DNA of 64,000 nt from Epiperipatus broadwayi (taxonomy: Eukaryota > Onychophora > Udeonychophora > Euonychophora > Peripatidae). The notes under the pieces were generated by a model. It saw nothing but the letters and a program-made list of their open reading frames with translations, was not told the origin of the DNA and made no database searches. Below, one piece after another: positions 1 to 11,110 of this stretch. Made by a program: the position numbers and the translations under genes. The stretch spans positions 3,037,483 to 3,101,482 of the forward strand of contig JAQFVV010000043.1 in assembly GCA_028023455.1 (NCBI GenBank), read 5' to 3'. Numbering within the stretch: the first letter of the stretch is position 1; each line of letters opens with the position of its first letter.

Positions 1-480
1 GCACAGCCTTTTCTCTTTGTCCGAAATGATGCGGCCTAAGAAAACTAATTCTTGAGTTTGCCACGCACATTTTTTCTCATTCAACCCAACACTTGTCTTA
101 CTTAGTATTTTGCACACACTTAATCCTCTGTCCTTTAACTCTTTTACTGATGCTGCAGTGGTTAGGATATCATCCAAATATGATATGACTCCTGTTAATC
201 CATTCAAAATGTGGTCAATTTTCACTTGGAAAATATTGGGAGCCATGGAGATTCCAAGTGCCAGTCTATTACAGCTATACAGCCCAAAAGGTGTTTTTAA
301 GGTTAAAATTTGAGCTGTTTTTTCAATTACCTCAATCTGGTGAAATGCGGAATTAAGATCTAACTTTATGAAAAACTTTGCATCAGTTAACCCAGCTATC
401 ACTTCTCTAACATATTGTACGGGGTATACTCCTTTATTTAGGTATTTATTCACAGTAACTGTATAATCTCCACAAATTCT
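1..480 (-). pseudogene. gypsy pol: reverse transcriptase fragment
   Basis: The minus-strand reading gives the fingers and palm of a Ty3/gypsy reverse transcriptase. Visible in order are KPNG near 480, the ICGDYT stretch, KLDLNSAFHQI (motif A, around 360), a TPFGLYSCNRLALGIS block near 270, and the catalytic YLDD box near 180, followed by FLGRIIS near 30. Copying RNA into cDNA is the family role. The frame is open from about 465 to 1; one frame change separates it from KPNG. The rest of pol is beyond the window. Confidence 0.85.
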
Positions 481-778
481 AATTTGCCGTTTGGCTTAGT
501 GATTATTACTATTGGCGTTGCCCAATCTGCCAACTCAATCTGCTTTAACACACCCTTTAGTAACTAATGATCTGATTTTTTCCTCTACTCTTTCTTTTTG
601 TGCCAGCTATATCTTCCTGGCTTTACAAATGATAGGGTATGGTTTTTCCATCTACTCTTTTTTGTATAGGGTTACGTGCTATTTGCCCTAACTTATTTTG
701 AAATAATTCCGGGAATCTCTGCTTTATTTCGAGACTGCTTTCCACATTGTTCATGGGGTTAATGTTAATGGTTATTTC

Positions 779-1066
779 TTACTTTTGGAACCAGTCCCAC
801 CCTATTAATGGACTGTTTTTCGCTCTTACTATGTTTAAAGGCAAGTTTACATTCCTATTTTTGTGCTTTATAGGCACTATAGCATAACTTATCATAACCA
901 ATTTGTTACCATTGACATCTACAGCTCTTATTTTTGTCTTGCTAATTCGAACATCAGTGCGTTTTTCTTTAATCTGTTTCCATAATTTTTCTGAGCACAA
1001 TGAAATGTCCGAACCACTATCAATTTCCATTTCAATGTTTTTGCTACAGATTTCTAATTTTAACAA
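779..1066 (-). pseudogene. gypsy aspartic protease (retropepsin-like)
   Basis: The 95-residue open stretch has the active-site triad as IDSGSD near residue 16 (the usual form is DTGA or DSGA/S), then a hydrophobic body and a C-terminal LIGWDWF block that corresponds to the ILG-D element of the family. The protein would cleave Gag-Pol polyprotein. It lies between gag and RT, the usual position. It is a domain within a polyprotein, so the Met start is not meaningful. Confidence 0.8.
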
Positions 1067-1179
1067 ATTTATTTCTCAAACTTGCTCTCATATTATTTAT
1101 GCTCACAATATCATCTGTTACAATTTCATTTATATTATTCTGCCACTAACGACTGGCTTTTACCTTATACACCTTTTTA

Positions 1180-1876
1180 AAGTGTTCTTTTATATTACAG
1201 TTAAGGAACTTTGCACCCAAAAATCTATACTGGCTTTTTATGTGCCCTTTTTTTTCACAGCAGAAACAAATAATCAATTTCATTGATAAGTTTATTGTAT
1301 CTGCTTCTTTGATTCGTTTTCGATACAGCTATGTCCTTGTTTTCAGTTTTATTTTGAAACAAGCCACTTGAAGTAATATTAACTTGTGAGTTACTCTCTT
1401 CTTGGTGGCTGCCTCAAAATTCAAATCTGTATCACCCAATAGATTTTTTCTCAGATTATCATCAAGCAGACCTCATAATAACTGATCGAGCAATATTTCA
1501 TCCACATAGTTCCCATATAAACATTTGCTAATTGTTTTAATGCTAAACAGTAATCTTTTATAGATTTGCTTTGCTTGTCTTCTGTTTCTTAGAGACAACC
1601 AGGCTATGTGTTTTGATTGACTTGGGCTAAAATGATCTGTCAACTTTTTTACAATTTCTTCATATGCCGTTGTATCCTTTATAGGTAACTCGTAATAATT
1701 ATTTATTTATTTATTATCACAGATACCCCTCTGCCTGATAGACATAACAATGCAGCTATTTTTTTTCTCATCCACAATACCATTTAGCAAGAAAAATTTT
1801 TCTGAATAGCATAAAATGGCAATTCACCAGCATCCCCTATATCAAATTTGGCTATTACCGACTGTGCCAATGACAT
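1180..1876 (-). pseudogene. gypsy gag remnant with a CCHC knuckle
   Basis: A Met codon at 1876 begins a gag-like reading (MSLAQSVIAKF...) that is interrupted by stops. Downstream it has the capsid-like segment YGNYVDEILLDQLL near 1500 and then a zinc knuckle reading CFCCEKKGHIKSQ near 1240-1265, in which the final cysteine of CX2CX4HX4C has become tyrosine. Gag would package element RNA. The stops and the lost cysteine mark it as a pseudogene. Confidence 0.65.
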
Positions 1877-1961
1877 TTTTAATTAAATTATGTATATTCA
1901 CGAGAACACATATATAAACACTATTATAACACACTTCTACTTTCACACCTGGTTAGAATGT

Positions 1962-1979
1962 GACTGTCAGACTGCGCCA
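1962..1979 (-). promoter_or_regulatory. primer binding site of the gypsy element (tRNA-Ser-like)
   Basis: The minus strand reads TGGCGCAGTCTGACAG, which opens with the TGGCGCAGTC used by gypsy-group elements whose primer is thought to be tRNA-Ser. It lies a few bases inside the presumed LTR edge and about 90 bases before the gag start, which is the expected place for minus-strand cDNA priming. Confidence 0.6.
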
Positions 1980-1983
1980 GCTT

Positions 1984-2702
1984 TGTGTGTATTCAGCTAT
2001 GACTACCAACAATTATCCCAAAACTATTAATTACCCAAATGTTATTAAATAAGAATAAATACATTTATTTACATATTATATATATCAGTTAAGATTTTAC
2101 TAAATAACAATCCATAATTACTTTATATACACATTGACAATTAGTCCATGATTTAAAGTTCTAAATCTTCAATGCTATAATTGCCACCAAAAACTATAAT
2201 AGTGGTGGACCTAAGTGAGTACTAAAAGTTTATATTCACAGTACTTAAAACCTAATCCTAATTGGGCCTTCTCAGGCATACACAAATCATAAAAAGACCG
2301 GTACCGTCTGTAAACATTTTCCCTAGCTGGCTTTCTTTCACCTTCTGAGGCACAGGCTCTGGGATACTTCCATCATTGCAGAAAAGTTTTAAAGCACTTT
2401 TCCATTGGCTTTCTCAAATGTCCTTATGACAATAACACACAACAGCACGCGATGAATGGAGGAAAGCTGGCGACAGCACTCTTTTGTTGCGCTCACTATT
2501 TATACTGTTTTCTCCTTGCTTGAATTCATCGACAAATTCCTATCATTCCAATATAAAATTAAATCCATTTCACTAATGCATTTTTACAATAATGATAAGG
2601 ATCTGGCTTCTAATTACAACCGTTGGGATTCCACAGTAATTAGTTTCAAATATTTATTCCATCTGTTTTCTCCTAAAATAGTTTAATGATTTGATTTTAA
2701 CA
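1984..2702 (-). repeat. probable 5' LTR of the gypsy element
   Basis: On the minus strand the segment ends in ACACACA just before the primer binding site. It holds a good TATA box (TATAAATAG, 2496-2504) and AATAAA-type polyadenylation signals around 2045-2070, as expected for U3 and R. The partner LTR is outside the window, so the right edge is tentative. Confidence 0.45.
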
Positions 2703-3439
2703 ATACATAGTTAAAAAGCATTATAAGGAATAAAAAATGTCCCAATTTTAATCCTTTTCAATGACTATATTGCTTTAGAATAAGTTGATTTGGGAATAAC
2801 CACTTCAATAATCAATTAGAAATAATAAATGATCTCAAAATAAAATTCGTAATTTAACAAAAGGAAGAGTTTTTAATGAAGCTATTTTATTCTTAAAAAG
2901 AATAGTTAGCAATGACTTTTTGTTAAATAGATCAAAGATATTTTCATTAATTAAGCTTAGTCAAGAAAATAGTTATGCCATCATTTGAAGGAGGGATTTT
3001 TGCTTTTAAGTTTATAGATATGTTCATTCTAAAAAAAATGCATTTTTTAAAAACAGTGATCATGGTAAAATATAGAAAATATTGTATTGGAAATTATGAA
3101 AGTGTGTTCATTGTTTTAATCTGAAACAATTTATGGCCAGTGCAGTTCATAATAGAAATAGTAAACCATATAATATGCCCTATGTAATGGATTAAAGGGA
3201 TTAATAAAACATATATACATTGTAAGCTTAGTTGAAGATGAAAAGACTGCAGAAATTGTCAGTATATTCTTATATAATAATTTCCAGTGTTGAATTTATT
3301 ATGATTTAAAGACAAATATAAGATACTGAATATTTGTTTTTGTTTTTTATAAAATTGATTTAACAAATATTATTCCACATAAGAAGAAGAAGGAACAATG
3401 AATGCATATGATAGAATAATATCCAGATACAGAAATATT
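2703..3439. other. AT-rich sequence with no recognised feature
   Basis: No coding stretch, structured repeat or recognisable mobile element was seen. Composition is AT-rich with short A and T runs. The next host exon begins after an acceptor site, so this may be intron or upstream flank. Confidence 0.4.
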
Positions 3440-3590
3440 ACATGATCACATTTCATATACTAGCACATTAATTGTTGATAAACAGAGCAAAACTCTCCAT
3501 ACAGTATTGCCACCTGTGCTAAACAGAGAAATCAATGGATGCCAGAAGGCTTGTGCATAAAATCCCTATCTAATGCCAACTCATCCAATA

Positions 3591-3632
3591 TCCCCAGACT
3601 AGTTTCTGGATTGTGGCCTTCGTCAGTGAGGA
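3591..3632 (-). ncRNA. hammerhead-like motif, left arm of element A
   Basis: This is the mirror copy on the other strand: TCCTCA (3627-3632), CTGACGA (3620-3626), GAA (3604-3606), ACTAGT (3598-3603), C (3597) and TGGGGA (3591-3596). Stem II has only two pairs because one base has changed. A transcript from either strand of the element would therefore contain one sense core. Confidence 0.45.
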
Positions 3633-3708
3633 GTTTTGGATCTGAGAGCACTGCATCTAGATCTTAGGATCTAATGCAACCCTCTAGCAGTGCTCTCAGA
3701 TCCAAAAC

Positions 3709-3750
3709 TCCTCACTGACGAAGGCCACAAGCCAGAAACTAGTCTGGGGA
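3709..3750 (+). ncRNA. hammerhead-ribozyme-like motif, right arm of element A
   Basis: Seen in order: stem I strand TCCTCA (3709-3714), core CTGACGA (3715-3721, matching CUGANGA), a short hairpin with GGC/GCC (3723-3733), GAA (3735-3737), the palindrome ACTAGT (3738-3743), C at the cleavage position (3744) and TGGGGA (3745-3750), which pairs with TCCTCA over six positions including one G-U. All invariant core bases are present. Stem II is weak (three pairs and an A-A at its base). Stem III could form only between two molecules, as in known dimeric hammerheads. Confidence 0.5.
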
Positions 3751-3864
3751 TATTGGATGAGTAGGCATTAGATAGGGATTTTATGCACAAGCCTTCTGGC
3801 ATCCATTGATTACTCTGTTTAGCACAGGTGGCAATTCTGTATGGAGAGTATTGCTCTGTTTATA

Positions 3865-4982
3865 CAGAGATATTGGAAAATACTATCTGTGTAATAGCCA
3901 TTGATGTGCTTTACATTAGCGTTAAAGATAGTTAGGTGTTAATTTTCCTCTTTCTCTCTCAATATATATATTTTCAAATTTTATTCTTACCTCAGTGCAT
4001 CTTTTACTTTAGATCAATCATATATATATGTTAGTGATATTAGTAATATTAATAAAATCAAATTTCTTTTACTTTTTTTGACCTCAAATATTTTCTTTTA
4101 ATTTATTCAATAACTTCAATAAAGATTTAAAAAAAAATAGAAAAAACTATGAATAATTTTAAAATGTACAATTTTATGTTAACTGAGTACATTTTTTAAG
4201 AAGAAAATAATATTGTTTTATATAGAAATTAAGAGTTAAAAGAAAAATATATCAATTATTAATAAAATTTGTTTCAACAAAAGATGAAGTATTATTTGAG
4301 AAGAGTCTATAGGGATTGGGAGGAAAATGAAAACATTTTATTGGTTCCTTATTATATCCTTAACCAAATTAAATGAAGTATTGATAAAACTATATAGTTT
4401 TTCTTTGCAATGTATTGTGCCAAATTTTCCACATATATTTCCTAACTGCCAGATAAAAATTTCATTATTTCAAAAATGAAAAATGGATTTTTAACAATTT
4501 TTGATTCCAAACTGCATAAAAAATAAAAAGGATTTTTATGAAAATTCAAAGTTTAACAATTTATATCTTCAAAAGGAAAGGTATTATAAATTAGGAATGG
4601 AATTTAGTATAATGTTTCTATATCATATTGAATGAAATACAAAAGAATTTTGTCTACACATAATAGTATAAATAAAACATCACAGTAAATAATACATTGT
4701 TGTTCATGATTCACTTAATTAAAATAATTATCTGCCTGTTTTCATATTGTTTTCAGTTTGTCATATATTGAAAAACCATTTTTACAAGTAATCATTACTT
4801 ACAATTTTCCTTCAATTTATATTTAATTTCTGAATTTTAAATTCTGTCCAGAATTACTATTACATTTTCAGAAAATAAAAGATTAATTATATAAAGTTGT
4901 CGGGGCATATTTAATTTTTAATGACAAAAATAAAATAAATTTTATGCTCTTCAAAATAGATTACATAGTTGGACAAAATTTA
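3865..4982. other. AT-rich non-coding sequence
   Basis: Apart from short AT tracts (for example near 3960 and 4020) I see no gene or element. Confidence 0.4.
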
Positions 4983-5100
4983 TTTATTTTTTTCATATGT
5001 CATAGCATCTGCCGGGACGCGAACCCACAACAGTCTGCAAACAACTACTTGCCTGCAAGGCGGCTGCGATGACCTCTCGGCTAATAACGCTTGACATATT
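4983..5100 (-). mobile_element. small tRNA-derived SINE-like repeat, copy 1
   Basis: On the minus strand it has a box A-like TTAGCCGAGAGG and box B GGGTTCGCGTCCC, so it is tRNA-related and could be read by RNA polymerase III. The spacing between boxes is longer than in a standard tRNA. The tRNA-like body is flanked by an exact 8-bp inverted pair, ATATGTCA (4995-5002) and TGACATAT (5092-5099), and by an A-rich tail. Close relatives are at 61187-61302 and, degraded, at 32738-32830. Confidence 0.7.
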
Positions 5101-6287
5101 TGTTGTTAATTTATGCATTTACAATTCTTTTTTTTTTTTTAAATAAACAAACAAACTAAACACTGAACAATTAAAATTTAAAAATAAAACAGTATTATTT
5201 ATATTTTAAAAATAAAAAAAAATGGAACGGAATGTTTTTGCTTCCTTAAATATCAAGAATGAAGTAAGCTATTTTTTTATTACTGTTTTGAAAAAATAAA
5301 AATTTAATGTTAGATATTAAAACTATTCTAAAGCTTATAAATACTGTATTTATTTTTAAAACTTTTAATAATTTTGAAGTAAATGATGATAATAAATTAT
5401 TACTGATAGACTATCATTATTTCAAAATCCTGATTTCAAACTTAGTTTCGGATTTAGGAAATTTTCAGAAATGCACAAAATCTTTCAAATAAAAAGCTTT
5501 AATTATATCACAAAAAAAAATATTAAATGTTATATATTAGTGTATAATATTTCTGTAATATAATTTTCACTACACGACTCATGCAAGGTAGGGACTGTTT
5601 TTTACCTGCTTTTAACATCTTGTGGAAGAGTGTATTCATAAACATATATCCAAGGACATGATAATCTCTGGTCTAATAAATGACTAATAAAAATTATTAT
5701 ATGTTAGTGTAACTTAAATTTAATTTGATGGTAATTTCTTTAAAAATAATAATAAATTAAAAAAAATAAATTTGGGTTCATTATTTATATTTTGATTATG
5801 ATGAAATTTTTTATTAAGGAGCAGAAATTTGAATGCCGTGCAGTAATAAAAGTTACATTATTTTTTTTATATTATAAAAGTGATTGTGTAAAGAGAAATA
5901 CTTAAAAACTTGTTTAATTTATTACTAATTACTTGTATTCATTAAAAAAAAAAAAATCACTTAAGTAAAAAGAAAAATAGAAATCCATTATTTACTTTTA
6001 TTGAAATTTTTGCATTATTAAATAAATATAAATCTATTATTATGAAACACTGAAAATTTTGAAATTATTAAAGTGGAAATCAACCTTTGATAATGTGCTA
6101 TTTTTTAAATATTATAAATCTCCGCACACTCGCCCGTCAGTAAGAGTTTTAAAAACTTAAATGATTTATAATATTTAAGAAATAGTGCATTATCGGAGGT
6201 TGACTTCTGCTTTAATAATTGCATTATTAAATAGTAAAAAATTCTTTATAAAAATTGAAGCTTCTTTGTATGCTTTTTCAAAAATTA
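5101..6287. other. AT-rich non-coding sequence
   Basis: Long A and T runs, no coding signal. Short inverted segments occur near 6080-6210 (a repeated AAATGATTTATAATATTTAA-type stretch in opposite orientations on either side of 6130), but no element edges can be drawn. Confidence 0.35.
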
Positions 6288-6788
6288 GTCTAATCCAGGG
6301 GTGGGCAATTGTTTTGGTTCAGGGGCCGCAGAGGTTGGTGAAAGGCCGCATCAGGGGCCACTTTGTGGAAGTGAAGGGCCGCACCTTTTTTCATGACACA
6401 ATAAACACACTGCTTTATTCCTTGTATTACCAAAGAAATATTTGTTTATCCATTCTTCATTAAACACATGACATTCATCACCGATTTTACATTTTTTTTG
6501 GAGGGTTCATGGCTGCTCTAAAGTTGGAAATGTATACATTTGCTAATGCAAAGACAAAATTGAAATTAACCAGATCAACTGGAAAAGTACTGCACATCAT
6601 ATCTACACTGCACATGTGTATTGAGGTGGCCATCCTAGTGGAAAAGACGAGATGAATCTTCAGTTGTGCACGGGAAGGAAATCTCAGTTCAAGGCGGATT
6701 TTTTTGATTGTCTTGGCGGGCTGTATAAAAACTCTTAGTGGGCTTCATGTGGCCCTCGGGCCACTATTTGCCCACCCCTGGTCTAATC
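6288..6788. mobile_element. hAT-type MITE with 8-bp target duplication
   Basis: The element (6296-6780, 485 bp) begins CAGGGGTGGGCAA and ends TTGCCCACCCCTG, the typical inverted ends of hAT DNA transposons. It is flanked by exact 8-bp direct repeats GTCTAATC (6288-6295 and 6781-6788), the hAT target-site size. The interior is GC-rich near both ends (GGGGCCGCAG..., CCCTCGGGCCAC) and encodes no transposase, so it must have been moved by a relative. Confidence 0.93.
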
Positions 6789-6925
6789 TAAAAAAATCAA
6801 TTTATAAAAAAAAAAAATCGTGACATTGTAGGAATGAATGTTTGGTATAGAATTGTAAACTTTATTTTTTATATTTCCTATAGAATTGAGAAAAAATAAA
6901 TAATTTTTTTTTATTTCCTATAGAA

Positions 6926-7167
6926 ATATCAACAAATAAAAAATCCTTCTCCTTTTTTCTTTTCAAAAACTTTATTTTTTATCTCAATACTGAACATATA
7001 TATACATTAATATACAAAACTCCAACGTTTCAACTGTTTTATCTCATACAGTCATACAGTTGAAACGTTGGAGTTTTGTATATTAATGTATATATATGTT
7101 CAGTATTGAGATAAAAAATAAAGTTTTTGAAAAGAAAAAAGGAGAAGGATTTTTTATTTGTTGATAT
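6926..7167. repeat. 111-bp perfect inverted repeat (foldback)
   Basis: Arms 6926-7036 and 7057-7167 appear fully complementary, with a 20-base centre. Each arm contains GTTGAAACGTTGGAG and an AATAAAG near its outer part. Such perfect arms imply a recent origin or gene conversion. The flank ATATCAACAAAT...CTCC-TTTTTC recurs in shorter form at 8708-8820. The GAAACGTT piece resembles Penelope-like element ends, but there is no intact ribozyme core here. Confidence 0.85.
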
Positions 7168-8707
7168 TATTGTAGAACATATATATTTTAAAAGAAAAAG
7201 TGGATGTACCTTTGCTGTGTTATTATATTTTTCCTATAGAATTGAGAAAAAATAAATAAATTAATGATTTTTTAACAATTCACCTTTTTATTAAAAGAAA
7301 CTATATTCTACAAAAATATTTTGCTATATTGAATCAAAGTGATGTAAATTTGTGCAGATATCAAAATTGTTACTTTTTTGTTTAGAAAACAACTTTTAGC
7401 ATAGAATTGCAAAGGATTTTTAATTTTAATCATATACAGAATTGCAAATAAATATGCATTCGTACAGCTTGTGGATAAAATTTGTGTTATGTATATAATA
7501 CTGATTTACCACATTTTTTTTTACTATATTCTGTTATTGATGTAACCATGCTTGGACATTAAAACTATCATCTGTAATTTTTCATTTTTCTTTTTAAAAA
7601 TAAACTTTTAGTATAAAATCACAATTGTTTTTATTTCAGTTGGTTTATAGAATTATGAATAAATACTTATTCCCATGGCTTATGGATAAATTAAACTTCA
7701 TTATTAAAAAGTATATTAAGGATATTATAATCATTAACTATATATTTTTGGTTTCTTTTAGATTAACATAATAGGCTTCTAACATTAGAAGCTGCCATTA
7801 TATATTTTATTTTTATCTCTTTTGATAATGATTTTTTGTTTGAAAAATTGAAATTTTTTGGTTTTATATAGTTGAGAATCAATATGTATTACAGTTTCTC
7901 ACATTGCATATGTATAAACACATTTTGATTTTTTAACTATTCAACTTTTTATTGATGTATGTGCTATAGAAATTGTAGTCTGTGAACATTTTTGTGACAC
8001 CATATCTAAAACTGCTCATAAAATTGATTTCAAATACATGAAGTTTGCATAATAGTAGTTTATCTGTTTTCTGAAATGGGTACGAAATTCTTGGGGGAAA
8101 AATTACATATCCAGTAATTGGATCAAAATCAACAAGTATTCATTTAATATACTGGGTTTTTTTTTTTACCTCATTTATGCATTATAAATTATCACATGCG
8201 TAAAAGCAGTAAATGATCAGAAAATATTTATATCAGTGGTGACAAAATGATGCTGCCAAGACCAAAAACCTAGATTAATTTCTAGATAAAGAAAATACAA
8301 AAAATATAAAAATCTTTTTTGTTACTTTGGTACTGAAAATCTCCTGGACACAATTTTTTTCTTTGTATGAGTTTCCATTTGTTAAGAATCTTTAATTAAA
8401 TGACAAGACAAATTATTTTTAATTAACATAAGTATTATTCAGAATATTATTTAATGTACAATTCTAAAAATTATATTGAAATAATATGGTTACAAAATTC
8501 CTTTTAATATAAGACTTTAATTATGTAGTAGAATTCTTAAAATATTGCAAAAATTGGACACCAAAAATTCTCATTTACTTATTAAACAAGTATTCTGTGG
8601 ATAACAAAAGAAATATTGAAATTATATCACCACAACCCATGTATGTTGTAACACTATAAAATATTATATAATAATATGGTTGTTTTATTATTAGTAATTA
8701 TATTAAT
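7168..8707. other. AT-rich non-coding sequence with scattered short repeats
   Basis: Fragments such as CCTATAGAATTGAGAAAAAA recur (6875, 7230), suggesting old duplications. No genes are seen. Confidence 0.35.
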
Positions 8708-8820
8708 ATCAACAAATTAAAAATCCTACTCCTTTTTCTTTTAACACACACACACACACACATATATATATATTTTAAAAGAAAAAGTGATTGTATATTT
8801 GCTGTGTTATAATCCATGAT
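8708..8820 (+). repeat. short copy of the 6926-7226 repeat with an (AC)n(AT)n microsatellite
   Basis: The ends match 6926-6960 and 7186-7226 (TATTTTAAAAGAAAAAGTG and TTGCTGTGTTAT), with a CA then TA repeat at 8745-8773 in place of the long hairpin. It supports 6926-7226 being a mobile family and not a local accident. Confidence 0.5.
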
Positions 8821-8999
8821 AATTATATTAATATAAAAAAACTTTTTTTAAAAACATTTGGCAATACTTTTCAATGTAGATATAAACAATTATACATGAT
8901 ATGATGATGATGTAATGACATCATCACCATCAGTTTCAACATTATAAATTCATTATGGGGGGAAATATGTATGTTGAGATTTGGATAAATTGAGAGGAG

Positions 9000-11110
9000 T
9001 GGGGAAAGGAAGGTTTGGTTTACATGTGATAAAATAATAAAATGGGTTGTGTAAAGATGAGGAATATATGAATGATTCTGATAGTTACAAAAGGAATATT
9101 AAAATAGCAAAAGCTGTTATAAGAATTATTTGATTAAGGAAAGTTGAATAAACTTGGTTAACAGAAGGTATGTTGAAAAAGATGGAAGTACAAAGAAGAT
9201 GGAAGAATATCAATAGTAAGGAAGAGCTAAAGCATATAGAAGGGAAACAAATGTAGTAAAAAAAATAGTTCAAAAAAGAATGTAGGAAGATTAAAATGCT
9301 TCAACGGGAGAAAATATATGATCTAGTATTTGATAAAATTAGAAATGTCATTTAAGAAAAAAAGAAATGGTTAATGAGTGAAATTACTGATAAGAATAGA
9401 GATTATCTGACAATCATGATATATTGAAAAGATGGCAAGACTATCTTCAATATCTAATTAGAAAAAGAAATGATGGAATTAATTATGAACTTGAAAGTTA
9501 AGAAAATGTTGAACTAGATGAACAAGGTATGAACATAGTAACAGAAGAAGTGGCTAAATTGATTAAAGAAATGAAAAGTGATAAGGGTGTCAGATTTGAT
9601 ACAATACCTATAGAATTTTGAAAGAGATAGGAGAAACTACTATGAAGAAAATCATTGAATTGTAAAATCTGATATACAACAGTGAATTGTGGCCTAAAGA
9701 TTTCTTGAGGATTATAATGATTCCAATTGCTAAGAAGAAAAAAAAAATGGTTAGATCTGAAGAGTACTGGATAATAAGTTTGTTATTTCATGCTTCAAAA
9801 ATATTATTGATAAATTTAACTTAATTTATGGAAAGATAGAATATTATATTGAAGAGGAATAGTTTAATTTTTGGAGTGGGAAAAGTATGAGATGCTATTG
9901 GTGTTATTAGAATGATTGCAGAGTGATATATTGAAAAAGTTCAAGGAATTGATATATGTTCTGTGGATCTGAAAAAAGCATTTGATAAAGTAATCTGGAA
10001 TAAATTTATGACCATCTCGAAAAATAAAGAACTAATATGGAAAAAGAGAATTATGATTTAGAATATGTATACTAGGCCTAGAATAAGAATCAGACTGGAG
10101 AGTAATGATGTTGAAGAAGTAAGTATAAAAAGAGGAGTTAGACAAGAATGTGTCATACAACTTGTGCTTTTTAGTGCTTATTTAGCAGACATGTTAGATA
10201 AATATTCAGGCTATGTAGGAGCTAATATTGTAGATAAAATAATTAAATATACAAGGTTTGCAAATGATATTAATATCATATATGTTCTTTATTGCTTTAA
10301 AAAGCATTGTAAAAAATAATAAAGAACATAGTTGATGTTCATATTATATGGATTTGGCAATGCGATAAGAAAGATAAAGATTTGCAAATGCTATGACTTT
10401 TATAGCTGAAGATAAAAACAATCTCCAGAATATGATAATTAGAGGAAGGATGTATGAAATATGGAATGAAGATTAGCTCAAATGATTATAAATATGAAGG
10501 AATACAAAAAAGAATACAAATTGATATTCATGTTAATATAATTCAACAGACAAATAGATTTAGATATTTGAGTAGGTTTGAGTGAGCATGGAAGAAATGA
10601 AGATGAAGTCAAAAGAAGAATATTGGCAAAAAGGTATTTATTAAGAGAAATAAAATATTTTGTTGACTTTTGAAGAAAGAATAAAAGAAAAGATAAATTA
10701 AGTACTATGTTTGGAATATATTATTGTATGAACAATGAATAATAAATTAGGAACAGGTTGGGAGGCTTTTGAGATATGGTCATGAAGAAAAATGGAGAAA
10801 ATTCGTTGAATGAGTAAAATGACAAATAAGGAAATTGGAAAGAAAAAATGAAAAAAGAAGTTTGAGAAAATTAGAAAAAGAGAAAATTGATTGGATATAT
10901 ACTAAAGAGAAAAAGCAGTTTGAAAGGATACTTTGGAAGGAATGATAAGTAGAAACAAGAAAGGAGAGAGAAGATTGACTTTGCTGAATAATATAGGGGA
11001 TGAGAAGAGATATATAGAATTGAAGATTTGGGCAATGAACTGAACAGAATGAAGAAATGAGTGTATTAGGTATGTTATTTGCTCTCTGGATCTATTCATA
11101 GGATAGAACA
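9000..11110 (+). mobile_element. decayed non-LTR retrotransposon (LINE) with RT remnants
   Basis: The plus strand shows LINE reverse transcriptase pieces in several frames: a VDLKKAFDKV block near 9965 (motif A region), GVRQECVIQLVLF near 10135 (the usual GVRQGC...SP block) and FANDI near 10258 in place of the catalytic FADD. Downstream are the Lys/Arg-rich C-terminal stretches typical of these elements. Multiple stops and the lost catalytic aspartate mean it is dead. The best open piece is 10065-10319. Confidence 0.75.

Larger units (their letters stand above)
1..2702 (-). mobile_element. Ty3/gypsy-type LTR retrotransposon, left-truncated by the window edge
   Basis: Read on the minus strand, the order is a probable LTR with TATA box, a primer binding site, gag, a retroviral-type aspartic protease and reverse transcriptase, which is the Ty3/gypsy order. 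Integrase and the second LTR would lie left of base 1. Gag has stop codons and the protease-RT join is disrupted, so this copy is probably dead, though the RT segment is open over most of its visible length. The outer (right) LTR edge near 2700 is a guess from a TGTT start on the minus strand. Confidence 0.8.
3440..3862. mobile_element. foldback element A, with hammerhead-like core in both arms
   Basis: The arms 3478-3655 and 3692-3864 are near-perfect inverted copies around a short asymmetric centre. Each arm includes AACTCTCCATAC, an AATCAATGGATGCCAGAAGG block and CCCAGACTAGTTTCTGG. The left arm has an extra outer segment (from about 3440, ACATGATCAC...CTAGCACA) that recurs at 39240-39331 and 57608-57680 but is missing on the right, so the element is asymmetric. 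Copies of the same family lie near 16950, 42240 and 57608. No transposase is encoded. The conserved arm resembles ends of Penelope-like elements that carry hammerhead ribozymes; that link is inference. Confidence 0.75.

Noticed and set aside
903-1286. 127-codon plus-strand open frame
   Set aside because: Antisense shadow of the gypsy protease and gag region; hydrophobic AT-driven composition and no family match.
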